This document shows positions 42,893 through 51,676 of a DNA stretch of 64,000 nucleotides, in pieces. Position 1 is the stretch's first letter. Every line of letters begins with the position of its first letter. Below the pieces are notes generated by a model, which saw only the letters and a list, made by a program, of their open reading frames with translations, did not search any database and was not told the DNA's origin. Origin of the DNA: JAPUEK01 sp963815355 (lineage in GTDB: Bacteria > Pseudomonadota > Alphaproteobacteria > Rhodobacterales > Rhodobacteraceae). The stretch is taken from the NCBI GenBank assembly GCA_963815355.1, contig CAWFGJ010000005.1, forward strand, positions 331,097 through 395,096, given 5' to 3'. The translations under genes and the position numbers were made by a program.

Positions 42893-42915
42893 TCGACCGA
42901 TAATTCAAGACATTA

Positions 42916-42940
42916 AACCCCGCCCGTTTTGGGCGGGGTT
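42916..42940. terminator. Bidirectional rho-independent terminator
   Basis: AACCCCGCCC (42916-42925), loop GTTTT, GGGCGGGGTT (42931-42940): ten perfect pairs with T on both ends. It ends both the IalB gene and the convergent ketoacyl synthase gene. Confidence 0.85.
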
Positions 42941-42957
42941 TTGCATTTCTGCCCCCG

Positions 42958-44166
42958 TCAAACCTTGCGCAAGGCGATCACGGCGTTCAGGCCGCCGAAC
43001 GCAAAGGCGTTGGACAGCACGACGTTCACGCGGGCTTGGCGGGCCACATTGGGCACAACATCCAATGCACATTCCGGGTCAGCCTCTTCATAACCGATCG
43101 TCGGGGCGATAACGCCCTTTGACAGCGCCATCAGGCAGGCCAGCAACTCCACCGCACCCGTGCCGCCAATCAGATGCCCATGCATGGATTTGGTGGAAGA
43201 GATCATCAGAGCATCGGCGTGGTGCCCGAACACATCCGCCACCGCCGCGCATTCGGTTTTGTCATTCGCCGTCGTGCCCGTGCCATGGGCGTTGATGTAG
43301 CCCACATCCTCAGGGTTCAGCCGCGCATCGCGCAACGCCCCCGAAATCGCCCGCGCCGCGCCTTGTTTAGAGGGCATGACGATATCCGCCGCATCCGAGG
43401 TCATGGCAAAACCGATCACTTCGGCCAGAATCTCGGCCCCGCGTGCCGCCGCGTGCTCATATTCCTCAAAGACAAAGACCGCCGCCCCTTCGCCTTGCAC
43501 CATGCCGGACCGGGTCAGGCTGAACGGACGGCAAGCGTCCTTGGACATGACACGCAGGCCTTCCCACGCCTTGATGCCGCCAAAACACAGCATCGATTCC
43601 GATCCGCCTGTCAGCATCACCCGCGCGCCGCCCGCCCGTATCATCTGAAACGCCAAACCCATTGCGTGGTTGGAACTGGCGCAGGCAGTTGCCACCGAAA
43701 AGGCCGGGCCTTTCAGGTTGAACTCCATCGACACATGGCTTGCGGCGGCGTTGTTCATCAGGCGCGGCACCACAAAGGGGTGCACCCGGTTCTTGCCCTC
43801 TTCATAGACCGTGCGGTAATTTTCATCCCAGGTATTCACGCCCCCGGCCGCCGTGCCCAGAACCACCCCGGAATCGTAGCCCAGATGCCCGTCAAAATTC
43901 AGCCCTGACTGCGCAACCGCCTGCCGTGCGGCCAAAAGAGTGAACTGCGTGAACTTGTCGTAGAAGGTGATTTGCTGGCGGTTGAAATGGGCCTCGGCGT
44001 CCCAGCCATGCACCTGCCCCCCGATGCGGATGGCAAGCCGGTCCTTGTCGCGGATATCCAACTCGGTGATCCCGCAGCGACCATCGGCAAAGGCCGCATA
44101 AGTGCCCGCCACATCCTGCGCCAAGGCGTTGATCGTGCCCGCGCCCGTGATCACCACCCGCTTCAT
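42958..44166 (-). CDS. Beta-ketoacyl-ACP synthase (KAS II/FabF-like) of the lpxD locus
   Basis: A 402-residue condensing enzyme with all catalytic residues: Cys in SVATACASSNHAMG, His in NAHGTGTTANDKTE and His in SSTKSMHGHLIGGTGAVE. It elongates an acyl chain on ACP by one malonyl unit. It overlaps the ACP gene by four bases and lies beside lpxD, so it is probably dedicated to a specialised acyl chain (for lipid A or another glycolipid) and is not the primary FabF. The specific role is inference from context. Confidence 0.9.
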   Translation of the reverse strand: MKRVVITGAGTINALAQDVAGTYAAFADGRCGITELDIRDKDRLAIRIGGQVHGWDAEAHFNRQQITFYDKFTQFTLLAARQAVAQSGLNFDGHLGYDSGVVLGTAAGGVNTWDENYRTVYEEGKNRVHPFVVPRLMNNAAASHVSMEFNLKGPAFSVATACASSNHAMGLAFQMIRAGGARVMLTGGSESMLCFGGIKAWEGLRVMSKDACRPFSLTRSGMVQGEGAAVFVFEEYEHAAARGAEILAEVIGFAMTSDAADIVMPSKQGAARAISGALRDARLNPEDVGYINAHGTGTTANDKTECAAVADVFGHHADALMISSTKSMHGHLIGGTGAVELLACLMALSKGVIAPTIGYEEADPECALDVVPNVARQARVNVVLSNAFAFGGLNAVIALRKV

Positions 44167-44423
44167 CGTGCGGCGACCAGCCCCTCAACGGCCGCAATGA
44201 TCGACGCGACCGACGAGATATCAAAATCCGAAGCCGCAGGGTCATTGGCATTGAACGGCACAGAGATATCAAACGCCTCTTCAATCGCGAAGATCGACTC
44301 AACCAGACCCAGACTGTCGATGCCAAGGCTTTCGGGCGTCGACTCGGGCGTTATGTCGGCAATATCCAGCACGGCCTGTTCGGCAATGATGGCGCGCACG
44401 GTGTCAGCGATGGAAGCGGTCAT
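44163..44423 (-). CDS. Specialised acyl carrier protein
   Basis: An 86-residue ACP. The phosphopantetheine attachment motif is LGIDSLGLVES (Ser), followed by the acidic helix II region IFAIEEAFDISVPF. The C-terminal part is longer than in housekeeping AcpP (DISSVASIIAAVEGLVAA). ATG 44423 has AAAGGA about nine bases upstream. It overlaps the KAS gene by four bases and lies 30 bases downstream of lpxD, so an AcpXL-like private function is plausible. Confidence 0.88.
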   Translation of the reverse strand: MTASIADTVRAIIAEQAVLDIADITPESTPESLGIDSLGLVESIFAIEEAFDISVPFNANDPAASDFDISSVASIIAAVEGLVAAR

Positions 44424-44453
44424 AGGGATCAATCCTTTGCGTCTTCGGGCGGT

Positions 44454-45545
44454 CTAGTCACCCTCTGTGACGTTCGCGTGACCTTTCTCAAGGGCTGCAA
44501 CACGGGCCGCCAAACGCGGCAACCGGCGCAACGCCTTTTGAATTTCGATATGGCTTTCCATTTTTACTGCCGGATACCCCAGCAAGACCCGACCGGCGGG
44601 CGCATTGGTGAAAACCTTGGTCGCGCCGCCGCAGATCACATCATCGCCGATGAAGATGTTGTCATTCACGCCGCATTGCCCTGCCAGCACCACCCGGTTG
44701 CCGATCCGGCTTGAACCCGCAACGCCAACCTGACCGCAGAGCAGGCAATCTTCGCCCACCTGCACATTGTGACCAATGTGGACGAGGTTATCGAGCTTGG
44801 TGCCCGACCCGATCACCGTGTCGCGGATCGTGCCCCGGTCGACGGCGCAATTCGCGCCGATCTCGACATCATCGCCAATGGTCACCGCCCCAAGGGAATG
44901 GATGCGCGTCCAGCTTTGCTGATGAATTTCCGCACGATGCCCGAGGGTTGCACGAATTTCTTCAACCCCGGATTTCTCGGGTGTCACAAAGGAAAACCCA
45001 TCCGAGCCGATCACCGCCCCCGGTTGGCAGATAAACCGCGCGCCGATCCTGACCCGCGCCCCGATCCGCGCCCCCTGCAAGATCAACGCCTCCGGGCCGA
45101 TCTGCGCGCCTTCCGCAATCGAGACATGGCTTGCAATCCGCGCGCCCGCGCCAATCTTTGCCCCGGCTCCGATGGTCACAAATGGCCCGATCGCCGCCCC
45201 CGCGCCGATCTCGGCCGAAGGATCAATCACCGACAAAGGATGCACGCCCGGTGCGATCTGCGGCCCCGCATCCATCATCCGCGACAGACCCGCCATCGCC
45301 AGGCGCCCGCGCGGCGCAAAGATCGCCGCCTTCAAGCCAAGCGCTTGCCAATCCGCGCCCGGCCATACCAGCGCCACCCGCGCGCGGCCCTGTGCCAGAC
45401 CAGCTGCATATTTCGGATCCATCGCCAGCGCCAAAGCATCTGGCCCCGCGCTGGCGGGTTCTGACGCATGGGTTATGACCAGATCAAGATCGCCCGCCGC
45501 TTCGGCACCCAAGGCAGTGGCAATATCGCGGATACTGTGTCCCAT
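44454..45545 (-). CDS. lpxD: UDP-3-O-(3-hydroxyacyl)glucosamine N-acyltransferase
   Basis: Third step of lipid A synthesis: transfers a 3-hydroxyacyl chain from ACP to the 2-amine. The 363-residue protein has an N-terminal uridine-binding domain (ALAMDPKYAAGLA) and a long left-handed beta-helix of hexapeptide repeats (for instance IGAGAAIGPFVTIGAGAKIG) with the catalytic His in VHIGHNVQVG. It is the first gene of the lpxD-ACP-KAS operon. Unlike many Proteobacteria it is not beside bamA, fabZ or lpxA here. Confidence 0.93.
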   Translation of the reverse strand: MGHSIRDIATALGAEAAGDLDLVITHASEPASAGPDALALAMDPKYAAGLAQGRARVALVWPGADWQALGLKAAIFAPRGRLAMAGLSRMMDAGPQIAPGVHPLSVIDPSAEIGAGAAIGPFVTIGAGAKIGAGARIASHVSIAEGAQIGPEALILQGARIGARVRIGARFICQPGAVIGSDGFSFVTPEKSGVEEIRATLGHRAEIHQQSWTRIHSLGAVTIGDDVEIGANCAVDRGTIRDTVIGSGTKLDNLVHIGHNVQVGEDCLLCGQVGVAGSSRIGNRVVLAGQCGVNDNIFIGDDVICGGATKVFTNAPAGRVLLGYPAVKMESHIEIQKALRRLPRLAARVAALEKGHANVTEGD

Positions 45546-45575
45546 GGCGTCCCCCGGTTTTTTGCAACGGAAGGC

Positions 45576-47186
45576 TTAGCCCTGAACGCCTTCCAGCACC
45601 ACCCCGGCCTTGGTCAGTGCCTCGAAAATTGCCGCGTCGCGCCCATAGACATCACGGCGATAGGTCATCGCCCCCTTGGCCGAGGGCCAGGCCGTGAAAT
45701 AAACCAGATGCACCGGAACCGGGATCTTCAGGGTCACATTGCTTTCTCGCCCGCCGTCAAGTTCCGCCTTGAACACGCCCTTGGGGTCTTCGCTTTGCGC
45801 GGCCAGCAAGGCATAGGCGAAATCAAAGGGGTCGCCCAAGCGGATGCAACCGTGGCTATAGGCCCGCACCTCATTGGCAAACAGGTTCTTGGCAGGCGTA
45901 TCATGCAGATAGATATTGTAGGGGTTCGGGAACATGAACTTCACCTTCCCCAAGGCATTGCCGTCCGACGGGGGTTGGCGCAGCGCAAAGGGGAAAGAGC
46001 TTGCAGAATAGGCCGCAAAATTCACGGCCCCACGCGGCACCACGCGCCCCTTGCCATCCACCACCTGCAAATGACCAACCGCATTCGGGTTGCGCTGCAA
46101 AAGCGGCAGGTATTCCTTCACCGTGATGGACCGCGGCACCCCCCAGCTTGGGTTCACCACCATATATTCCATCTGGTCGGAAAACTCGGGGCTGCGCTGG
46201 TCGGGAACGTTCTTGCCGATGACAACACGGGTTTGGAAGGTCACACGCCCTTCATCAATGATGCGCGCGATGAAATCCGGCTGGTTCACCCAGATATGCC
46301 GCTTGCCGCGCGGGGCATCGCCCATCCAGCGCAACCGCTCCAGCGCCACGACCACCGACTTCAGGCGCTCTTCCGGCGCGGTGTTCAGGGCCTTGACCGT
46401 GGCATCTGACGCGATCCCGTCTGCGGTCAACCCGGTGTCGATCTGGTAGCGCTGGACGGCGCGGCTCAGACTGCGGTCATAGATGCCGCTGACCGAATGC
46501 CCAAGATAGCCAAGCGCCACCAAACGGTCGCGCAGCGCCACGACCTCTGGCCCGATTTGCCCCGGAGCCAGCGAAGAGGCACCAATCGGTGCTCCCCACA
46601 GATTGCCCGCAACCACAGCCTCCAGCCGCAGCTTTTCCTTCAGCAGCCGTGCATATTCCGGCGATTTAGGCACAAGCCCATGCAAAAATCCTGCCGGATC
46701 CTCCCCGGCAATGCCAGCCATCAATAGGGACGGGTCCGGCCGCTGAATGTCGCGCACGATCGTCGGGTCGATTTTTGCCGGAACCAGCGCCCCACTCTTC
46801 AGATCGCGCGCGTACGCGAGGTAGGCTGTGGTCATCGCGACCTCCAGCCTGCCACGGTCCCCTTCCGTCACCGCAGACCTGAACGCATGAATCAGCCCCT
46901 CACGGTCATACCGTCCGGTCGGCAAGCCGTGGACAGAAGCGTCGTCAAGCGCCGCAAGCAAGGCCGAGCGGCGCGCCGAATCTTCTGGCCCGGTCCACAA
47001 GGGCACATAGCTGCGCGACCGATAAAAGGCGGCCACAGCATCCTCAGACGCCGCCGCTTCCGCGACCGACCGGGTGAAAGAGGAATTTTCGGCACGGACG
47101 GGGCCCGATACCACCAGAGACAACGCCGTGACCGCAACAAGGCTCAGCAAAGATCCGCGCAGGGTCGAGGGAAACATCTTCGTCAC
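45576..47186 (-). CDS. YcbB-type L,D-transpeptidase
   Basis: A 536-residue exported enzyme that makes 3-3 cross-links in peptidoglycan. The N-terminal signal (LRGSLLSLVAVTALSLVVSGPVRAE) is followed by a scaffold region (FYRSRSYVPLWTG), the peptidoglycan-binding domain (VVALRDRLVALGYL...GIYDRSLSRAVQRYQ), and the YkuD catalytic domain with VRAYSHGCIRLGDPFDFA (His-Ser-x-Gly-Cys). Start: GTG 47186 has AAGGA six bases upstream; ATG 47177 is nearly as good. Divergent from the YcbK-type gene at 47553, an arrangement frequent in this group. Confidence 0.9.
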   Translation of the reverse strand: MTKMFPSTLRGSLLSLVAVTALSLVVSGPVRAENSSFTRSVAEAAASEDAVAAFYRSRSYVPLWTGPEDSARRSALLAALDDASVHGLPTGRYDREGLIHAFRSAVTEGDRGRLEVAMTTAYLAYARDLKSGALVPAKIDPTIVRDIQRPDPSLLMAGIAGEDPAGFLHGLVPKSPEYARLLKEKLRLEAVVAGNLWGAPIGASSLAPGQIGPEVVALRDRLVALGYLGHSVSGIYDRSLSRAVQRYQIDTGLTADGIASDATVKALNTAPEERLKSVVVALERLRWMGDAPRGKRHIWVNQPDFIARIIDEGRVTFQTRVVIGKNVPDQRSPEFSDQMEYMVVNPSWGVPRSITVKEYLPLLQRNPNAVGHLQVVDGKGRVVPRGAVNFAAYSASSFPFALRQPPSDGNALGKVKFMFPNPYNIYLHDTPAKNLFANEVRAYSHGCIRLGDPFDFAYALLAAQSEDPKGVFKAELDGGRESNVTLKIPVPVHLVYFTAWPSAKGAMTYRRDVYGRDAAIFEALTKAGVVLEGVQG

Positions 47187-47552
47187 GGCACATCCTTCAC
47201 AAGAGCAGCGGCAATTCAGCAAACACGGGCGCTCAAAAGGCCAATTCCCTAGAGTTTCAGCCAAATCGCAAGGACTGTAAACCGCTCCAGATCGCACTTT
47301 ATCGGGAATATCCAGCGACGTTCCGGATTGTCGCATTTCGATCACGAATGGGCAGCCTGCGGAATTCCCCACTTGAACTCGGCGTATTCAGCAAAAATTT
47401 GCCGATTGGGTCCAAAGTCGAGTCGCGAGGCGAGTTCTGGTCTTTGGTCTTTCACAGTCCTGTGTCATAAAGCTCAGGCACTTGGGGATAAGTGGCAGAA
47501 CAACCGCCGGCACAGGCGGTCAGAAAGACCAGCGACGGGACAGGCGCAGAGA
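47187..47552. other. Divergent promoter region of the two cell-wall genes
   Basis: 366 bases with no gene. It separates the leftward L,D-transpeptidase from the rightward YcbK-type gene and presumably holds both promoters; I cannot assign -35/-10 pairs with confidence. Confidence 0.35.
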
Positions 47553-48122
47553 ATGGCGAATATGAACTCTATGGGTATTACGCGGCGCGGGCTGCTTGGC
47601 GCATTTGCGGCAACGGCGGTGATCGCGGCTCCGACCTACTCCAACGCTTTCGGGCTGTTGCGGGGGGCGGGCGACATCCGCCGGATCAATATGTATTCCG
47701 GGCGGACAGGGGAAAGCATCGACACGATCTACTGGATCGAGGGCGAATACATTCCCGAAGTTCTTAAGGAAATCAATCGCTTCATGCGGGACTGGCGTTC
47801 TGACGACACGGTCGGCATGGACCCGCGGAATTTCGACATCATCGCCGCCTCGCATCGGTTGATGGATGTGAATGAGCCCTACATGCTGCTGTCAGGCTAT
47901 CGCAGCCCGGCGACCAACGCGATGCTGCGGTCCCACTCGCGCGGCGTGGCCAAGAACTCTTTGCACATGAAGGGTCAAGCGGCTGACCTGCGGCTCAAGT
48001 CGCGTTCGGTCTCGCAAATGGCCAAGGCAGCCAAGGCCTGCGCTTCGGGCGGTGTGGGCACCTACCCGCGCTCCAATTTCGTGCACATGGATTGCGGTCC
48101 GGTTCGCACCTGGGGCGGCTAA
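47553..48122 (+). CDS. Tat-exported YcbK/DUF882-type peptidase-like protein
   Basis: A 189-residue protein with a twin-arginine signal (MGITRRGLLGAFAATAVIAAP). The mature domain is the M15-like DUF882: FMRDWRSDDTVGMDPRNFD, YMLLSGYRSPATNAMLR, SLHMKGQAADLRL (His-x-x-x-x-x-x-Asp zinc-site pattern) and YPRSNFVHMDCGPVRTWGG. It is expected to be a periplasmic murein-peptide hydrolase or its non-catalytic relative. ATG 47553 (or 47562). Terminator downstream. Confidence 0.88.
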   Translation: MANMNSMGITRRGLLGAFAATAVIAAPTYSNAFGLLRGAGDIRRINMYSGRTGESIDTIYWIEGEYIPEVLKEINRFMRDWRSDDTVGMDPRNFDIIAASHRLMDVNEPYMLLSGYRSPATNAMLRSHSRGVAKNSLHMKGQAADLRLKSRSVSQMAKAAKACASGGVGTYPRSNFVHMDCGPVRTWGG

Positions 48123-48147
48123 GACCAAAACGATCAAGTTTTAAGCA

Positions 48148-48178
48148 AAAGGGCGCCCATCGGCGCCCTTTGTTTTTT
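48148..48178 (+). terminator. Rho-independent terminator
   Basis: AAAGGGCGCC (48148-48157), CATC, GGCGCCCTTT (48162-48171), then GTTTTTT: ten perfect pairs with a T-run. Ends the YcbK-type gene. Confidence 0.85.
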
Positions 48179-48235
48179 CGCTGGTGGCGGCAACCCGCCG
48201 GGGATTGTTTCCAACCCCCGCCTCAATCCACGCGG

Positions 48236-48988
48236 CTATTCGTCCGCGGCGGCCCCGTTATCGGCCCCGCGTCCGGCATCTGGATGCCCCCGGAACCCCT
48301 GAGCGACCACAAATTTTTCCGAACTGTCGGCCCGCGACGCCGGAGGCTTCACATTCGCCACCTTGGTGAAGGTCCGCTTCAGAATGGTCTGCAACTCGTT
48401 CTCGGCACCACCGGCCAACACTTTGGCAACGAAGGTGCCGCCCACTTCCAGCACGTCAAAGGCGAAATAGGCCGCCGCTTCACACAACGCGATGATGCGC
48501 AGATGGTCCGTCCCCTTGTGCCCCGAGGAGGAGGCCGCCATGTCGGACATCACCACATCCGCCTTGCCACCCAGCCAGCCTTTGACCAACGCATCCGCCT
48601 CATCGGACAGAAAGTCCAACTGGTGGATCTGCGCGCCCTGAATAGGCTCAATCTCTTGCAGGTCGACCCCAAGCACGGTGCCGATCGGCTTGTTCACCTT
48701 CTCCCCCAAGGCATTGACCCGCGACACAGCCACCTGGCACCAGCCACCCGGCGCACAGCCAAGGTCAACAACACGCGCGCCCGGCTTCAGGAACCCGAAC
48801 TTGTCGTCCAACTCTGAAATCTTGAAGGCAGCGCGTCCGCGAAAGCCTTCTTTCTTGGCGCGCTGAACATAGGGGTCATTCAACTGTCGCTCCAACCAAA
48901 GCGTTGAGGACAGCTTGCGCCCTTTGGCGGTCTTTACCCGCACGCGCAGCTCACGCTGGCCGCGGCCGGAGGTGTTTTTCTCGGTCAT
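48236..48988 (-). CDS. rlmE: 23S rRNA (uridine-2552-2'-O)-methyltransferase
   Basis: A 250-residue Rossmann methyltransferase of the FtsJ type that 2'-O-methylates U2552 in the A loop of 23S rRNA. SAM-binding VVDLGCAPGGWCQVA, catalytic Lys-Asp-Lys-Glu set around RAKKEGFRGRAAFK, SDMAASSSGHKGTDH, and FVAKVLAGG (Lys). The C-terminal tail is slightly long. It overlaps the Ppx/GppA gene by four bases, so they form an operon transcribed left. Confidence 0.93.
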   Translation of the reverse strand: MTEKNTSGRGQRELRVRVKTAKGRKLSSTLWLERQLNDPYVQRAKKEGFRGRAAFKISELDDKFGFLKPGARVVDLGCAPGGWCQVAVSRVNALGEKVNKPIGTVLGVDLQEIEPIQGAQIHQLDFLSDEADALVKGWLGGKADVVMSDMAASSSGHKGTDHLRIIALCEAAAYFAFDVLEVGGTFVAKVLAGGAENELQTILKRTFTKVANVKPPASRADSSEKFVVAQGFRGHPDAGRGADNGAAADE

Positions 48989-50124
48989 AGGTATGGTCCG
49001 TCATCCAAAACGCCATCAGCGCTCATCTGTGCATATAACAGCCCCTCGCGCAGACCGCGATCCGCCACTGACAAACGGTCGGTGGGCCAGATCCGCATCA
49101 ACGCCTGAAGAATTGCCGCGCCCGACATGATCAGAGTATGTCGATCACGCCCGATCCGAGGATCAGTGCGGCGGCCTTCGGGGCCAAGGGAAAGATAGTC
49201 GCGGATCACAAGGTCAATCTGGTCAGAGGTCATCTGCAACCCGTCAACCTTGGTCCGATCGTAGCGGCGCAAGCCCAGAAAACTGGCCGCCACCGTTGTC
49301 ACAGTTCCAGAGGTTCCGATGATCTGGAACCCCTCGCGCGGCTGTGCGGCATTATAGGGCGAAAACGACGACAGGTTTTCTTCAAAAAACCAACTCATCA
49401 ACGCAAAGCGCGCGCCATCATCTTCGACATCTTGAAACTGGTCTTTCAGCGTGGCGACCCCAAGCGGAACCGATATCCAGTCCACCACCCGCGCCCCGCC
49501 TTCCGGCTGTGCGGCAAAACCGCGGTGCAGCCGCATGATCGCGCGGCTCCGGTCTTCGGCTGCCACGGTTGACATGTCGATCCACACCAACTCGGTTGAG
49601 CCGCCGCCGATATCCACAACCAGCAACTGTTCCGTCTTGGCGCTGACCAAGGGCGCGCAAGAGATCACGGCAAGACGCGCTTCTTCCTCGGCGGTAATCA
49701 CCTCAACATTCAGCCCGGTTTCGCGCCGGACCTGCCGCATGAACTCTTTACCGTTGCCCGCGCGCCGACAGGCCTCGGTTGCGACAAGGCGCAGGCGCGT
49801 CACGCCATGCTGTTCGATCTTTTTCTGACAAATCCGCAGCGCCTGTATCGTGCGCCCCATCGAGGCACGCGAAAGCCGGCCCGAAGCCTCAAGCCCCGCG
49901 CCCAACTGCACGGTCTTGGAAAAAGAGTCCAAGACCTGAAACTGACTGCCCCGTGGTTGGGCAATCAGCATCCGGCACGAATTCGTACCCAGATCCAAGG
50001 CGGCATAAAGCTGCCCGGACCCGTTTTTGGGGGGAGTTGACGTTTCATTCCGGCGGGAAACAGGTGTGTCTGCCTCAACCGCTAGCTGTTTCGCGTCCGC
50101 CCCCCGGGGACGCTCGGGCGCCAT
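48985..50124 (-). CDS. Ppx/GppA exopolyphosphatase-family phosphatase
   Basis: A 379-residue actin-like phosphatase that cleaves polyphosphate or (p)ppGpp-type substrates. ATP-like phosphate loops: YAALDLGTNSCRMLIA and VVDIGGGSTELVW; RLVATEACRRAGNG and FQIIGTSGTVTTVAA are conserved family segments. Shorter than two-domain E. coli Ppx; the C-terminal HD domain is absent, as in many alphaproteobacterial members. The first 30 residues are low-complexity and the start is less certain. Upstream gene of rlmE. Confidence 0.9.
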   Translation of the reverse strand: MAPERPRGADAKQLAVEADTPVSRRNETSTPPKNGSGQLYAALDLGTNSCRMLIAQPRGSQFQVLDSFSKTVQLGAGLEASGRLSRASMGRTIQALRICQKKIEQHGVTRLRLVATEACRRAGNGKEFMRQVRRETGLNVEVITAEEEARLAVISCAPLVSAKTEQLLVVDIGGGSTELVWIDMSTVAAEDRSRAIMRLHRGFAAQPEGGARVVDWISVPLGVATLKDQFQDVEDDGARFALMSWFFEENLSSFSPYNAAQPREGFQIIGTSGTVTTVAASFLGLRRYDRTKVDGLQMTSDQIDLVIRDYLSLGPEGRRTDPRIGRDRHTLIMSGAAILQALMRIWPTDRLSVADRGLREGLLYAQMSADGVLDDGPYL

Positions 50125-50409
50125 TTTCGCCCTCCATCTGTGGTTATCCCCAAGGTAACGCCGTTAACGGGCTGTTACAAGCGCCCGATCCCCGATGATC
50201 CCCCCGGCCCCGGCAAAGCGTTCATGGATTTCATGAAAAGTTTTCCACAGCCGAGGCCACGCTTGCCCTTGGCCACAGCCCTTGTTTCCGGCTAGCTGCG
50301 CGGCATTAGCTGCAGGGGTCGCATCAGACCTTTGCCATGTCGAAATCCGACCCTGAACGTCGCGGATGGGTGATTAGAACAGGGTCAACGGGCAAAAAGG
50401 AATCAGGCC

Positions 50410-50712
50410 ATGCCAGACGTCACAATTGTTTATTGGCGCGATATTCCTGCCCAAGTCATCGTGGGCAAAGGGCGCCGTGGCGCCAAGGCGCAGCTGCCGG
50501 AACGCTTCGAACAGGCGATTGACCGTTGCGCCATGAAGATCGGCGCAAAAGATGCCGACGCCTATCTGGCCGAATGGCGCAAGGCCGAACCCTACACCGT
50601 TGAAGGCGACCAAGACGCCATTGCCGCGTCCGAGGCCGCCCGTATCGATGCCGAATATGACAGCGAGCGCCTCAAGGCGCTGATCCAATCCGAAGGCTGG
50701 GCGCAAGCCTGA
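50410..50712 (+). CDS. Virulence-factor-domain small protein
   Basis: A 100-residue protein starting MPDVTIVYWRDIPAQVIVG, with KGRRGAKAQLPERFEQAID following, matching the small 'virulence factor' domain found next to one-carbon genes in Rhodobacteraceae. Its biochemical role is unknown. AAAAAGGAATC lies before the ATG. The MTHFR gene follows after 22 bases, so co-transcription is likely. The name does not imply pathogenicity. Confidence 0.75.
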   Translation: MPDVTIVYWRDIPAQVIVGKGRRGAKAQLPERFEQAIDRCAMKIGAKDADAYLAEWRKAEPYTVEGDQDAIAASEAARIDAEYDSERLKALIQSEGWAQA

Positions 50713-50734
50713 ACTCTTATCGAAAGACCGTTTC

Positions 50735-51652
50735 ATGGCTCTCTTCAGTTTCCGCCGCGACGCCACCAGCACCGCCCCGGTTGCAGCCCATGTCGAAGCC
50801 TTTCTCAAAGGCTACTCGATTGAGGTGATGCCCCGCACCGCCGAGAAGGTCGAAGACTTCCGCGCGCTGCTGCCCAAAGGCACCCGCGTCTATGTCGCCC
50901 ATATCGAGGGCACGCCCATCGAAGATATGGTGGCAACCGCCAAAAGGATCGCGGGCGAAGGCTTTGATGTGATGCCCCACATCCCTGCCCGCATCATCCC
51001 GGACCGCGCCACGCTGGCCGACTGGATCGCGCGCTATCAAGGTGAGGCTGGCGTGACCCAAGCGCTGCTGCTGGGCGGCGGTGTAAACACCCCGGCGGGC
51101 GAATTCAACTCCTCCATGCAGTTGATCGAAACGGGCCTCTTCGACAAGTTTGACCGCCTCCACGTCGCCGGTCACCCCGAGGGCAACAAGGACATCGACA
51201 AAGACGGCGGGGACGCAATCGTCATGCAGGCGCTGAAGTGGAAGCAAGCCTTCTCTGAACGTTCCGACGCCAAAATGGCCATCGCGACCCAGTTCTGCTT
51301 TGAGGCGGAGCCCGTCATCGCTTGGGCCAACCGTTTGGCCGAGGCGGGCGTATCGCTGCCCATCCATATCGGCATCGCAGGCCCGGCCAAGCTGCAAACG
51401 CTGATCAAATTCGCCATCGCTTGCGGGGTTGGCCCCTCGCTGCGCGTGCTGCAAAAGCGCGCGATGGATGTCACCAAGCTGCTTTTGCCCTACGAGCCGA
51501 CCGACGTGGTCGCCGCATTGGCCGCTCACAAGGCCGCCAATCCAGCCTTCGGCATCGAACAGGTGCATTTCTTCCCGCTTGGCGGTATCAAGACGAATGC
51601 CACCTGGGCAACCGAAAACGGCGGCGCCTCGGGCGTGCCCGCAAACGCCTGA
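50735..51652 (+). CDS. Methylenetetrahydrofolate reductase (MetF-like)
   Basis: A 305-residue (beta/alpha)8 flavoprotein that reduces 5,10-methylene-THF to 5-methyl-THF, or runs the reverse in catabolic routes. VEVMPRTAEK near the start, VYVAHIEGTP, VAGHPEGNK (folate/FAD region), ATQFCFEAEPVIAW, LPIHIGIAGPA and FFPLGGIKTNATW. It sits between the virulence-factor-domain gene and the corrinoid methyltransferase, so the operon probably moves methyl groups between a corrinoid and folate. Divergent from canonical MetF, hence no symbol. Confidence 0.82.
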   Translation: MALFSFRRDATSTAPVAAHVEAFLKGYSIEVMPRTAEKVEDFRALLPKGTRVYVAHIEGTPIEDMVATAKRIAGEGFDVMPHIPARIIPDRATLADWIARYQGEAGVTQALLLGGGVNTPAGEFNSSMQLIETGLFDKFDRLHVAGHPEGNKDIDKDGGDAIVMQALKWKQAFSERSDAKMAIATQFCFEAEPVIAWANRLAEAGVSLPIHIGIAGPAKLQTLIKFAIACGVGPSLRVLQKRAMDVTKLLLPYEPTDVVAALAAHKAANPAFGIEQVHFFPLGGIKTNATWATENGGASGVPANA

Positions 51653-51676
51653 AACGCTTCACTCAAAGGTTTAAGA

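Noticed and set aside
50125..50409. DnaA-box-like words (TTATCCCCA and TTTTCCACA) suggesting an origin
   Set aside because: Only two imperfect boxes, no AT-rich unwinding region and no origin-type neighbours (dnaA, hemE, parAB, gidA).
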